Positions 15,802-24,614 of a stretch of 56,378 nucleotides of DNA are shown here, one piece after another; positions within the stretch are counted from its first letter, which is position 1, and each line of letters starts with the position of its first letter. The stretch covers positions 1 through 56,378 of the forward strand of contig CBDCWT010000025.1 of NCBI GenBank assembly GCA_965223305.1. The letters are read 5' to 3'. Source of the DNA: CBDCWT01 sp965223305. Its GTDB lineage: Bacteria; Planctomycetota; Planctomycetia; Pirellulales; Pirellulaceae. The notes below the pieces were generated by a model, which worked only from the letters and a program-made list of their open reading frames with translations, was not told where the DNA came from and did not search any database. The position numbers and the translations under genes are program-made.

Positions 15802-17046
15802 ATGCAACTCGTCGTTCCCCAGTCTGGCGGACAGACTCCTGAACAAATCGTCCGCGATCTTTCTCAAGCTCGCTCCCTGCCGCCCTTCAGCGACGTGGCC
15901 ATTGAGTTTGCCGCTCGGCTCTCGTCGACGTTGATGAGGGAAACGAAAACGGCTGGTCATCCAGAACTGCAGGCACTCGGATTCTGGATGCGCAAAGCAG
16001 AGCTCGTGCGTCTGCAGAAGGAATTCCAAGCGCTGCAGGGTCCCGACCACGTGCTGGTGCCGCGCGGCCTCGTCTTTCATGTCCCCCCGGCTAACGTCGA
16101 CACAATCTTTGTCTACTCGTGGCTACTAGCGCTGCTGACGGGAAACCGCAATGTCGTGCGCGTCTCCACACGCGGCAGCGAGGTGGTGGACGTGCTGTGC
16201 ACGGCCATCAACAAGCTGCTTGCGGAGGAACCATTTCAAGCCGTGCGGGCTGGCACACGATTCGTCCGCTACGGCCATGATCGAGATCTCACCACCGCCT
16301 TCTCCAGGGTCGCCGACGTGCGCGTGCTGTGGGGCGGCGATCGGACGGTGCGCGATCTCCGCACAATACCGCTGCCGCCGCATGCCAAGGAACTGACATT
16401 TCCCGATCGGTGGTCTTTGGCGGCGATTCAGGCGTCCAGCTGGCTGGAAAGTGACGCCGCCGCCCGCGCCGCTCTCGCCGTTCGCTTCTTCAACGACGCC
16501 TATTGGTTCGATCAGCTGGGATGCTCCTCCCCGCAGCTCGTGGTCTTCTGTGGGGAGGCCGCTGCTTGCCAAGCTGCCGAAGTGGGGTTCTTCAACCAGC
16601 TTGCTGAAACCGTAGACCAGCGGGGCGTCCGCTGGGAAACTCGGGTCGTCCTGGACAAGATCTTGCATGCCCATCAAGCCGCGATCGACCAGTCGGTCCG
16701 GAACGCCCGGTTGCTGGGCAATGGCCTGACGGTAGTCCAGCTCGCCGATCTCCAGCGGCTCGACCGATCCCATCCCGGTGGAGGCTTCTTCTACTCGACT
16801 TGCGTGGAAAGACTGACCGATCTCGCACCTTTTCTACGGCGGCAGGATCAAACCTTGACGGTGTTTGGAACCAGTCCGCAGGAGGTCAAGCAACTGGTTA
16901 CAGACCTGAACGGACGAGCGCTTGATCGGATCGTTCCAATCGGACAGGCGCTCAGCTTCCACCGTTTCTGGGACGGCTACGATCTGCTGCAGGAGTTGAC
17001 CAGGCTAGTGCACGTCAACCCAGAGGCCAAACAGCTTCCAGGCTGA
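15802..17046 (+). CDS. LuxC-like acyl-CoA/acyl-protein reductase
   Basis: 414 aa. LuxC proteins reduce an acyl thioester to the aldehyde with NADPH, forming an acyl-cysteine intermediate. The catalytic cysteine is Cys241 in WFDQLGCSSPQLVVF, a close match to the LuxC active-site context. Supporting blocks are GLVFHVPPANVDTIFVYSW (near 89-107), LTGNRNVVRVS (112-122) and VLWGGDRTVRDLR. It is slightly shorter than Vibrio LuxC (about 480 aa), mainly at the N-terminus. It is the last gene of the operon, separated from luxE-like by 10 nt. The expected product is a fatty or hydroxy-fatty aldehyde, or the alcohol if another reductase acts. Confidence 0.93.
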   Translation: MQLVVPQSGGQTPEQIVRDLSQARSLPPFSDVAIEFAARLSSTLMRETKTAGHPELQALGFWMRKAELVRLQKEFQALQGPDHVLVPRGLVFHVPPANVDTIFVYSWLLALLTGNRNVVRVSTRGSEVVDVLCTAINKLLAEEPFQAVRAGTRFVRYGHDRDLTTAFSRVADVRVLWGGDRTVRDLRTIPLPPHAKELTFPDRWSLAAIQASSWLESDAAARAALAVRFFNDAYWFDQLGCSSPQLVVFCGEAAACQAAEVGFFNQLAETVDQRGVRWETRVVLDKILHAHQAAIDQSVRNARLLGNGLTVVQLADLQRLDRSHPGGGFFYSTCVERLTDLAPFLRRQDQTLTVFGTSPQEVKQLVTDLNGRALDRIVPIGQALSFHRFWDGYDLLQELTRLVHVNPEAKQLPG

Positions 17047-17214
17047 GGGCTGGAGCCTTCGCTCTGTCGTCGAAGATGTAGATGTAGCTCGTTATGCAGC
17101 GGATGTCAGCGTCCGCCCTCGGGAGCGTCTTTACTGAGTAGTTCATTCGGGCGAGGGCAGGCCATATTTTCCCCCGTGAATAGAAGAGAAACTCTCGGGG
17201 GTGACAGCTCCCGG

Positions 17215-19392
17215 CTATTGGGATACCAGCGAACCGGCTTCGGAGCGGTCGTGGGCGCGGCTCTCGGCGACTGTGGTGTCGACCGTCAACTGCATCGCGA
17301 CGGCCCAGCGGCCTTGGGCGTCCCCACGAATCAGCCAGTGCGGCTGAAACGTCACCGATTGATGGACCAACTCGATGCCGCTCTCCGACTGGCTGACCGT
17401 CTCGACCGGATACGTCCACAGTTTCGTCGGCTGGTTCGCTGTCCATCGGACGTCGACGCCCTGCCACTCGTCATGCATGCCCAGTTCCTGCACAGCGTCC
17501 AGGTCCAGCAGTGTGCCGACGTGCCCGAGTCGTTGGTCGAGTGATCCCTGGTAAAAAAAGCGGTCGTCAGCGCCGGCGGGCAATCCAGCTAGATTGAATT
17601 CGACCGAAAAGTGCAGTGGGCGATCGGACGGCAGCTTCTCGAGCAGATACGCAACTTCGAGACTCGTACCGTCGGCCTCCAGAGTCACGCCTTTCGTGAT
17701 CTGTACCGGCAGATCGCCAACCATCCCATCCCGAGTCATCATCACCTGGATGCGATTCGAGCTCCGCCGCAATTTGGTCTCGAACGCACCTTCGATGAAG
17801 TCACCCAATTCGGTCGCTTCGCCGCGGCGGATCGCGTCCAGTGATTCCTCTGCTGCGTAGAAGTGGTCTATGAGGCTGCGACGAAGATGCTTGTCGTACT
17901 GAATTCGCTGGTCGAGATCTTGCTGCTTGAGGACCAGTTGATCGTGAATGCTGGCGACCTCGTGGCCTTCTGACTCCCCACCCCGCAACACGCGGCGGTG
18001 ATAGGCCTCGGGACGGCGGGCCAGAGTGGCCATCAAGTTCAAGCCGATCGAGCGTATATCCAGCTCGTACATCTGCCCTCCGGCAGCCGGAGCCACGAAC
18101 GCTACCATGCGATTGGTGGCCAGCCGAACCTCTTGCTGCGTATCGAAGTTGTAGTCGTCAACCGTCGCCTCGACCCAGGCACCCTGCTTGCCGATCGCCT
18201 GATCGAGCAGCGTGTCGGCTGCGATCAGATGTTGGTAGACCGCGTGTCGCAAGTGTGGCAGATAGATTCCCCCGAAAGCGCCGTGCCAATAGCTGCAGTT
18301 GCACTGACCGCGATAGAGCTCGCGGACCGCTTGTTCAAACAGCGGCCCACTCACACCTTCTTCTCGGGCTTGTTGGCAGCGCCGGCTGACCGCCATCATC
18401 CGCGAGTACATTTCGTTCGCTTCAGGATACTTCACGCGAAAGTTTCGCCAGAAGCCACCCTGCACGAACGGCTGCACGCGCGGCCAACGCTCGTCTTGTG
18501 ACAGCTCCTGCTTGAGCTGCTCGTACTCGAGTTGTCGTTCAACCGGCAAGGCCCATTCGGTCATCTCCCGGTAGCTGGCGTTGGGCAGGAACACCTTACC
18601 TACCGGTGGCAGCTCCTGGACCGCAGCCGCCAAAGTGGAAGTCTTGACCCAGTCGCGGTTCTCGAGCAGGGCGTCAAAGAACCGTCGCAACCATCCATTT
18701 TCATAGACGTGCTGCTTCGTTCCCGGCCAGGTACCGAACTTCTCGCCGTCATCACCAAAGACCACGACCGCTCCCGCCCGCCGCTCGGCCGTCTCGCGGA
18801 GAAATTGGATCGTCTCCGCTGGCTCTGCAAAAGGTATCGTGTAGCGCAGACGCTCGCTGCCAGGAAAGACCCGTAGCACGCGGCCTTCGTCTTCTGTGAC
18901 GAAATGCCCGGTCAGCTGCTCGTCGCTCAGCCCGGCGTTCTTGAAGTGGAAGTCATCCAGCACCGTATAGGCGACTCCAGCATCCACCAGGTCCGCCGTC
19001 AACGACTGCTCCCAAACCCTCTCCGGAATCCAAATGCCCTGCACCTGGGCGCCCAGCCGTTCGTGCAACCAGCTGGCACAACTCTGGATCTGCCCGACGC
19101 GGTCCGTAGACGGGATCATCGTCAATATCGGTTCGTAGAAAGGACCCCCGATGATCTCCATCCGACCGGCCGCAACGAGCGAAGCGACGCGGTCTATGTA
19201 TTCAGCGTGGTGCTGGTCAAGCCACTGAATCAGCGGACCGCTGGTGTGCAACGAGATTTGGATATCAGGATATTGCTCGAAGATGTCAAGAAAAGGGAGA
19301 TAACTGTCCTGGTACGCCTGTTCGAAGATGCCGTCGAAGTTTCCGATCGGCTGGTGGTTGTGCAGCACAAGACACAGGCGAATGGTATTCAT
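17215..19392 (-). CDS. GH57 family 4-alpha-glucanotransferase/alpha-amylase-like enzyme
   Basis: 725 aa. The N-terminal (beta/alpha)7 barrel of glycoside hydrolase family 57 begins RLCLVLHNHQP. The catalytic nucleophile is Glu124 in GIWIPERVWE, and the acid/base is Asp214 in VFGDDGEKFG, matching Glu123/Asp214 of the Thermococcus 4-alpha-glucanotransferase. A C-terminal region from about 420 corresponds to the DUF1925 and DUF1926 beta-sandwich modules. The reaction is transfer or hydrolysis of alpha-1,4-glucan, probably in glycogen or maltodextrin metabolism; no signal peptide, so intracellular. It converges on the LuxC operon and has no partner gene. Confidence 0.95.
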   Translation of the reverse strand: MNTIRLCLVLHNHQPIGNFDGIFEQAYQDSYLPFLDIFEQYPDIQISLHTSGPLIQWLDQHHAEYIDRVASLVAAGRMEIIGGPFYEPILTMIPSTDRVGQIQSCASWLHERLGAQVQGIWIPERVWEQSLTADLVDAGVAYTVLDDFHFKNAGLSDEQLTGHFVTEDEGRVLRVFPGSERLRYTIPFAEPAETIQFLRETAERRAGAVVVFGDDGEKFGTWPGTKQHVYENGWLRRFFDALLENRDWVKTSTLAAAVQELPPVGKVFLPNASYREMTEWALPVERQLEYEQLKQELSQDERWPRVQPFVQGGFWRNFRVKYPEANEMYSRMMAVSRRCQQAREEGVSGPLFEQAVRELYRGQCNCSYWHGAFGGIYLPHLRHAVYQHLIAADTLLDQAIGKQGAWVEATVDDYNFDTQQEVRLATNRMVAFVAPAAGGQMYELDIRSIGLNLMATLARRPEAYHRRVLRGGESEGHEVASIHDQLVLKQQDLDQRIQYDKHLRRSLIDHFYAAEESLDAIRRGEATELGDFIEGAFETKLRRSSNRIQVMMTRDGMVGDLPVQITKGVTLEADGTSLEVAYLLEKLPSDRPLHFSVEFNLAGLPAGADDRFFYQGSLDQRLGHVGTLLDLDAVQELGMHDEWQGVDVRWTANQPTKLWTYPVETVSQSESGIELVHQSVTFQPHWLIRGDAQGRWAVAMQLTVDTTVAESRAHDRSEAGSLVSQ

Positions 19393-20634
19393 GACGATCG
19401 TGGAGCCGTTCTAGGAAAGCGACGGACTTCGTAGCGGCAGCAACAAAAAAAGCGAAGAACTGACTAATCAATCGGCAAGGGCACCGTATCTTATCTAGTC
19501 TTTCTGACCGAAACTGGCCCACACCCGTCTCACCTTGTGGTCGTTCAACTTCGCTCTTGTAAGTAAGTCGTCGCCCTGATGGCACGGTCCCTGCTGCCGC
19601 CGTTGGGAAGACCAACTCGCAATCTCAAAACTGATGCACCACTCATCATCCCACATGCTATGGGATCGCCATCTTTCCTCAAAGGCCCTCACGCTAGCAA
19701 CCGTGAAAAGCAATCCGGCTGATCGAGCCGGTAGCCGGCTAAAAACAAGAAAAAAAAGAAGCGGCCGCCTCTTCCCAGTAGCGACCGCCCCCAAGCCTCA
19801 GGCATCGGCTCGAAGCCTAAATATCAGAAGTGACCAACCCAACGAGTCCGAAAAGTCGTCCCCCGGCGCCGGATCATCTGGGAGGGTGACTCTCCTGCGG
19901 AGCCGTTTTTCTTGCGGCTGCGGCTAGGCCTCGCTCTCCACGACTCGGCGCCCTCCCTGCGGACACCCGCTATTTCCTCACCGAGGACGATGTCGACTGG
20001 ATCCCCGACGAAGGCGGCGTTTCCTCCGCCACCGTGCTGGGTGTCGTCGCCAGAGCTACCCAGCACGTGATCATCGCCGGCACCCCCATGGGCCGCGTGT
20101 TCACCGCAGCCACCGTCGATGTTCTTCGCTTCCAGCGCCGCCGAAGACCCTGTCGTTTTCATCGCCCTCGGTAAGTTCGTTGACAATCGATGCGTTTGTG
20201 AGCCGATGTGTGGAACCGGCACAGGAGCCGGCAACGGGAAAGCGCCAGCCGCCCGGCCGGGCATCGGCGCCTGGGTTCCCATCGCCTCGCTACCCTCACC
20301 GCCTTCGCGGATGTTGTGACCGTCTCCGGCACGCATCGCGTCGTTCATCTTGCTCCCCCACAAAGTGGTGGGAAAAACTGTCCAAGTGTGTCACTCGGCA
20401 CGTCATTAGCCACTTGTCTAGGAGCAAACGTCAGGCCAAACTGCCATATGGATGGTTCATGATTACTAAAACCAATTGCCTCAAAAAGGCTTATGGAAAT
20501 CCATGTCCGCTCGTCGGGCAGTTCGACCTGCAGGCCTGCGCTCCAAATTGGAGCGCACTTCTTGATTCCTGCGCCTTGAATCAATACGATTCCAACAAAA
20601 AGGGGCGGTAGAAAACTCGGACGGGAAGCGGAAT
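19393..20634. other. 1.24-kb gene-free region between GH57 and the sigma54 activator
   Basis: Apart from the RTX-like remnant (19870-20363) and a diverged palindromic repeat at 19880-19905, I see no gene. It separates divergent genes, so both promoters must lie here. The stretch 20400-20630 is noticeably more AT-rich than the rest, consistent with a promoter zone for the regulator starting at 20635. Confidence 0.45.
19870..20363 (-). pseudogene. Probable decayed RTX-type (hemolysin-like) repeat protein fragment
   Basis: One minus-strand frame reads four consecutive nonapeptides, GGAGDDHVL, GSSGDDTQH, GGGGNAAFV and GDPVDIVLG, the GGxGxDxux pattern of calcium-binding RTX repeats, with the later ones drifting. 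About 60 bp upstream, a different frame reads EGDENDRVF-GGAGSEE, so the repeat continues across a frameshift. No intact start, signal peptide or C-terminal secretion region is seen. I read this as a broken remnant; low-complexity GC-rich sequence could also mimic it. Confidence 0.4.
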
Positions 20635-22482
20635 ATGTCCTACTCGCTGATGGTCTTGAACGGGAAGGCACCGGGCACGATGGTGCACCTGGTGTCAGAC
20701 GCGGCAGAAGTCACTCTCGGCAGACACATCTCCAACGATCTGCAGCTGGAGGATGATCGCGCCAGTCGTATGCATGCCCGCGTGGTCTATCGCGCCGACC
20801 GCTGGCATCTGGAGGATTGCGACAGCTCCAACGGTACCTTCTTGAACTCTCAGCCCGTCCAGCAAACAGTCTTGGAACCGGGCGATCTGATTCGGATTGG
20901 AGACCGCCTGATCCTCTTCCTCGACGACGAAGCCGAGGAGTCTGGGGCTTCCGACGTGCAGACGTCGATCTTTCGTGCAACGACGACTGCGAGCAAGGAG
21001 TCACTAGGTCGCGAAGCGCCTGGCGGCTTGCTCGAGGAGAGTGTCAGTGACTCGATGTCGCGGGTCGTCCGTGACTCGGCTGTACTTTGCAAGTTGGCGA
21101 ACCTCCTACACCAGCAGACGGAGGTGGATGTCCTTATCCCGTCGGCGATTGATGCCCTGGTCGATGGAATCGATGCGGATGCAGTTTCCGTCTGGTTGGT
21201 TTCTGCTGACGGCCGTCTCCGCTGCGCGGGAAGATGGGGAGAGCCGCATGAGGACCACGTGCTGGCGAGTTTGGCGGTCGAAAAGAACAAAGCGATCTTG
21301 GTCGACGACCCGGTCGAGTCAGACGATGTGCTGACCAACGATTCGCTCCCATCCATTGGTACGGCGCTGGGCGTGCCCATTCCGGGTCCGAAGAGCTGCC
21401 GGGGGGCGATCGAGTGTCATCGCATCCAGGCCCGAGGGCCCTTTTCACGCGGCGATCTCGACTTCTCCGTCGTCGTCGCACACCAGGCTGGATTGGCGCT
21501 CGAGAACCTCGAGCACCGAGAGCGGTTGGAGCTAGCCAACGCCGAATTGCGGCGACGGGTGTCCGGCGAGACGAGGCTGGTGGGGCCGGGTCCGGCGATG
21601 CAAAGTGTGTTCGATCAGATTGCCCGGGTCGGACCTACTGGATCGACCGTGTTGATTCTGGGCGAAAGCGGAACCGGCAAGGAGTTGGTTGCGCGCTCCA
21701 TCCACGATGTCAGCCGTAACAGTGCCGGCCCGTACGTGACCGTCAACTGCGCGGCGTTCAGCGAGTCGCTTCTGGAGAGTGAGCTGTTTGGGCACGAAGT
21801 GGGTGCCTTCACCGGTGCCGATCGCCGCCACATCGGCCAATTTGAGCGGGCTCATCGCGGCACTATCTTTTTGGATGAAGTCGGTGAAATGAGCTTGGGG
21901 TGCCAAGCCAAGCTGTTGCGGATTCTGGAAGGTCATCCGTTCCAACGGCTGGGTGGGAGTGAGTCGATATCGGTGGATATTCGTATGATCGCAGCCACCC
22001 ACCGCGATCTTCCCGAGCTGATCCAGCAGAAGCAGTTTCGAGAAGACCTTTACTACCGCCTGCGCGTCATCGACATCAAAGTACCACCGCTGCGCGAGCG
22101 GGGTGACGACGTCGTTGAGCTCGCATCTCAGTTCATTGAGATTTTCCGTGGCCAGATCGGCCGCGGGCCGACGCGGATGTCGCCGGAGGCTATCGATGCG
22201 ATTCGAAGTTACTCCTGGCCCGGGAACGTCCGCGAGCTCAAGAACGCCGTCGAAAGGGCGGTCGTGTTGGGTCAAGGAGAAGAGCTGGCCGCCGCGGATT
22301 TGGGACTACCGGCTTCGCAGGAATCCGGATATTGTCACTCGGCGTTGATCTCTCTCAGGGAGGCGGAGCGGCGACATATCGAGTTCGTTCTGAACCAGTG
22401 TAACGGCAACAAGACCCAAGCCTGTCGAGTGTTGGGCATTGGTCGAGCCACGCTCTACAGCAAATTGGCCGACGGGGGCTGA
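20635..22482 (+). CDS. Sigma-54-dependent activator with FHA and GAF sensor domains
   Basis: 615 aa. The order is an FHA domain (1-100: VTLGRHISNDLQLEDDRASR, SSNGTFLN at 64-71), which binds phosphothreonine; a GAF domain (about 150-300); an AAA+ ATPase (about 315-545) with Walker A GESGTGKE (343-350), the sigma54-contact loop GAFTGAD (390-396) and Walker B TIFLDEVGEM; and a Fis-type helix-turn-helix (about 575-615: NGNKTQACRVLGIGRATLYSKL). It should turn on sigma54 promoters in response to a phosphorylation signal from a Ser/Thr kinase plus a small ligand. There is no receiver domain, so it is not a two-component regulator. No kinase is adjacent; targets are unknown. Confidence 0.95.
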   Translation: MSYSLMVLNGKAPGTMVHLVSDAAEVTLGRHISNDLQLEDDRASRMHARVVYRADRWHLEDCDSSNGTFLNSQPVQQTVLEPGDLIRIGDRLILFLDDEAEESGASDVQTSIFRATTTASKESLGREAPGGLLEESVSDSMSRVVRDSAVLCKLANLLHQQTEVDVLIPSAIDALVDGIDADAVSVWLVSADGRLRCAGRWGEPHEDHVLASLAVEKNKAILVDDPVESDDVLTNDSLPSIGTALGVPIPGPKSCRGAIECHRIQARGPFSRGDLDFSVVVAHQAGLALENLEHRERLELANAELRRRVSGETRLVGPGPAMQSVFDQIARVGPTGSTVLILGESGTGKELVARSIHDVSRNSAGPYVTVNCAAFSESLLESELFGHEVGAFTGADRRHIGQFERAHRGTIFLDEVGEMSLGCQAKLLRILEGHPFQRLGGSESISVDIRMIAATHRDLPELIQQKQFREDLYYRLRVIDIKVPPLRERGDDVVELASQFIEIFRGQIGRGPTRMSPEAIDAIRSYSWPGNVRELKNAVERAVVLGQGEELAAADLGLPASQESGYCHSALISLREAERRHIEFVLNQCNGNKTQACRVLGIGRATLYSKLADGG

Positions 22483-22955
22483 TCTTCATCGCCATCCTTT
22501 CCCGGCGCCTCTTCCTCGTCCGCTTCGTCTTCCGCTGGAAGCTCGAGCTGGGGTGGCCGCGGTCGCTCCAGCCGCTCGCGAATCGGGTCCATCTCGCCCG
22601 CCGCGGGAATCTCTCGTCGATCGGGCTGCGGCCTGACAAACTGCCTCACCAGCCGCGGCCCGAACATGATCAGCATCATCAGCGCAAAGCCAATCGCTCC
22701 CGACATGTTCTTCTTGGGTGGCCGTTTGGGTTGCGGCCGCTTGACGGGGCGACTCTGCGAAGCCGCCCGGCGAGCTGGTTCCTTCGCCTTGTCAGCGATG
22801 CGCGAGCGATCGCTTGCTGAGCGACCCGGATTCGCTGCGGCCGCCGTTTCGGCCGGCCGGAAAACGCAGCCACAGTTGGGACAGCGGACCTTGGGATTCA
22901 CATGTTGGTCGCCGACCCGCAGACGTTTTCCACAATCAAGGCAAACAAACTGCAT
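22455..22955 (-). CDS. Zinc-ribbon protein with one membrane segment
   Basis: 166 aa. The N-terminus is a zinc ribbon (MJ0042-like): Cys5-x2-Cys8 and Cys25-x2-Cys28. A basic linker follows (RPVKRPQPKRPPKKN), then a single hydrophobic helix (GAIGFALMMLIMFGP, about 86-100) and an acidic, disordered C-terminal tail. It is probably anchored in the inner membrane with the zinc ribbon on one side. The function is unknown; this architecture is common in planctomycetes. Its 3' end overlaps the convergent sigma54 activator gene by 28 bp. Confidence 0.82.
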   Translation of the reverse strand: MQFVCLDCGKRLRVGDQHVNPKVRCPNCGCVFRPAETAAAANPGRSASDRSRIADKAKEPARRAASQSRPVKRPQPKRPPKKNMSGAIGFALMMLIMFGPRLVRQFVRPQPDRREIPAAGEMDPIRERLERPRPPQLELPAEDEADEEEAPGKDGDEDQPPSANLL

Positions 22956-23112
22956 AATGCCGCTCCCTGCCGCTCATCGAAATCAGCGTGTCCGAAATCG
23001 GCGTGTCCCGCACAACCGAAACAATACTACCGCTGCCCGCCACCATGGGAAAGCACGTAATGATCTAAGCTCGGTTCATTTACTGTGCAGCTTTTGCGAT
23101 TCACCATCCACC

Positions 23113-23141
23113 TCACCCTCCCGCTCGGAGGTCGTGCAGCT
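23113..23141. repeat. Dispersed repeat (CTCGGAGGTCGTGCAGCTTTT), short unit
   Basis: CCCGCTCGGAGGTCGTGCAG recurs almost unchanged at 32145-32175, and GGAGGTCGTGCA/CTT at 32536-32552 and 44600-44616. It is part of a larger composite repeat family found in the three biggest gene-free stretches of the window. Confidence 0.7.
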
Positions 23142-23317
23142 TTTAAACTGAGTTGATCCAACTGTTTAGCTAAACGCTCGTACTGACAGCAGCATAACTG
23201 CCGGGAAAACGATTAGCTTTCAATGCATGGATAGCAATGAGGTCAATTCTTCAGCACCGCCCACACGAAAACCGTTCAACGAGCGGCGCCAGAACTACCG
23301 GAAAACAAATGACTTAA

Positions 23318-23500
23318 AAGCTGCACGATCTCCTCGCGGGAGGGTCGGACGCGTAGCGTCCGGGGAGGGCTGCCCGCGAGTGATCGGCCCGAAGCGAGTG
23401 CCCCCTCTCCGGCCCTTCGGGCCGACTCTCCCCAAGGGGAGAGTGAAGAAAGACGAAATCACGCGCTAAGATTAGAAGCTGCACAACCTCCCGGTGGGGA
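23318..23500. repeat. Composite dispersed repeat block (GGACGCGTAGCGTCC / CGGCCCTTCGGGCCG / CCCCAAGGGG), copy 1
   Basis: Flanked by AAGCTGCACGATCTCC at the left and AAGCTGCACAACCTCCC at the right, the block contains nested hairpins: GGACGCGTAGCGTCC, GGCCCTTCGGGCC and CTCTCCCCAAGGGGAGAG, ending in GTGAAGAAAGACGAAA. The same order reappears at 32400-32705, and part of it inverted at 44595-44725. The rest of 22956-23838 holds nothing I can name except the promoter area of the PEP-CTERM gene. Confidence 0.75.
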
Positions 23501-23838
23501 GAAGCGACTTTGGTTGCGTCCAAAAGCTAACCCCCCCGAACTACTCTACTATTCTACCTATCCTATCGGGGGTTGTTGCTCGGCGCTTCACAACGAGCTC
23601 CTGGGGCGGCAACTCAGCCGGATCACAACCGTTTGCGCTGCTGCGCAACTTACCGAAAGTACGCGCAAATTGCCGACAAAAAGGGTTGTTAGGGTCTGAG
23701 ATCGACATAGAATTCGGGCGTCGTTCGAGCAGCGGCAGCGGGAATTAACGAGCTGCGTTCGGGGACGGAACAGGGCGGTACGAAGTCCTAATTGCAAGGG
23801 CAGCGTAACGAGATAAGAGATCTTCTGAGGAACCGAGA

Positions 23839-24591
23839 ATGGCACGACTGCTAACCCAATTCACCATCGTCACTGCATTACTGGGCACGTTGCTTTCCCA
23901 GGCCGACGCCAAACTGATCTCTGCGGGAAACACCAATGCTTCGGACGCCGTAGGCGGCCCTGGCGGCTTCCAGGGCACGATCAATACCGCCGTTTACGAC
24001 TTGACCGGCGGCACACCTGGCGACAGTTACGGGACCGGCTACACGGGAATGGACAGCGTCATCGGCGGGGCAGATCAGGACTATCTGTTCCTCTATTCAG
24101 TGCTCAACGTCGGTAGCAGTCCGCGAGAGGTATTCCGGGCGACGGTCGACGTATCGAGCGGTTCGGTGACCATGTCTGACACCTTTGTTACGTCGCTGCA
24201 CTTCGTCGACGGTCAGGGGCCCGTTACCGCCGCTGCTGACAACGATCTTGGCAACGATGCGCGCGCCTTTACGCTCAACGCGCCATTCGACGCGATGGCC
24301 GCTGGCGACCTGTCAAGCGTCGGCTTGGCGGATGCAACCGGCCTCAAGACGCCCTGGCTCACTCTGACCGCTAACACTTTCGGCATGTACTTCTACCCGG
24401 TGCTCGAGCCGGGCGAATCGGGCGTGATTGTTGGTTTCAAAGCTAGTGGCGTAGGTTTGCGGTCCGCCGGCTTGATCGACGGGAGCGTCGCACGCGGCAT
24501 GGTTCCTAGCACTGTCCCCGAACCCAGCACCACGCTTGCGATGCTGAGTCTTGTGCCTGCTCTTCTTTGGTACCGTCGCCGCCGCAAGTAG
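23839..24591 (+). CDS. PEP-CTERM sorted exported protein
   Basis: 250 aa, ATG preceded by GAGGAACCGAGA. There is a Sec signal peptide (LTQFTIVTALLGTLLSQADA). The body is a Gly/Ser/Thr/Asp-rich beta-type domain without a recognised enzyme motif. The C-terminus is a textbook PEP-CTERM tail: VPEPS, then a hydrophobic helix (TTLAMLSLVPALLW) and an RRRRK end, recognised by exosortase for processing and probable delivery to the cell surface or extracellular matrix. No exosortase lies in the window. The isolated position with long repeats upstream is typical for such substrate genes. Confidence 0.9.
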   Translation: MARLLTQFTIVTALLGTLLSQADAKLISAGNTNASDAVGGPGGFQGTINTAVYDLTGGTPGDSYGTGYTGMDSVIGGADQDYLFLYSVLNVGSSPREVFRATVDVSSGSVTMSDTFVTSLHFVDGQGPVTAAADNDLGNDARAFTLNAPFDAMAAGDLSSVGLADATGLKTPWLTLTANTFGMYFYPVLEPGESGVIVGFKASGVGLRSAGLIDGSVARGMVPSTVPEPSTTLAMLSLVPALLWYRRRRK

Positions 24592-24614
24592 GCAATGCCG
24601 TTCAGGATTTGCAG

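Noticed and set aside
14688..17046. Bioluminescence operon.
   Set aside because: luxA, luxB and luxD are absent; only LuxE- and LuxC-like genes occur, with ACP and ligase partners instead.
19580..19596. TGGCACGGTCCCTGCT resembles a sigma54 promoter (GG-N10-GC spacing exact).
   Set aside because: The nearest plus-strand gene starts about 1 kb downstream, no other site of this type is seen, and one match by chance in 56 kb is plausible.
20345..20671. 108-aa minus-strand frame overlapping the start of the sigma54 activator.
   Set aside because: No recognisable motif and antisense to the regulator's promoter and start; more likely chance.
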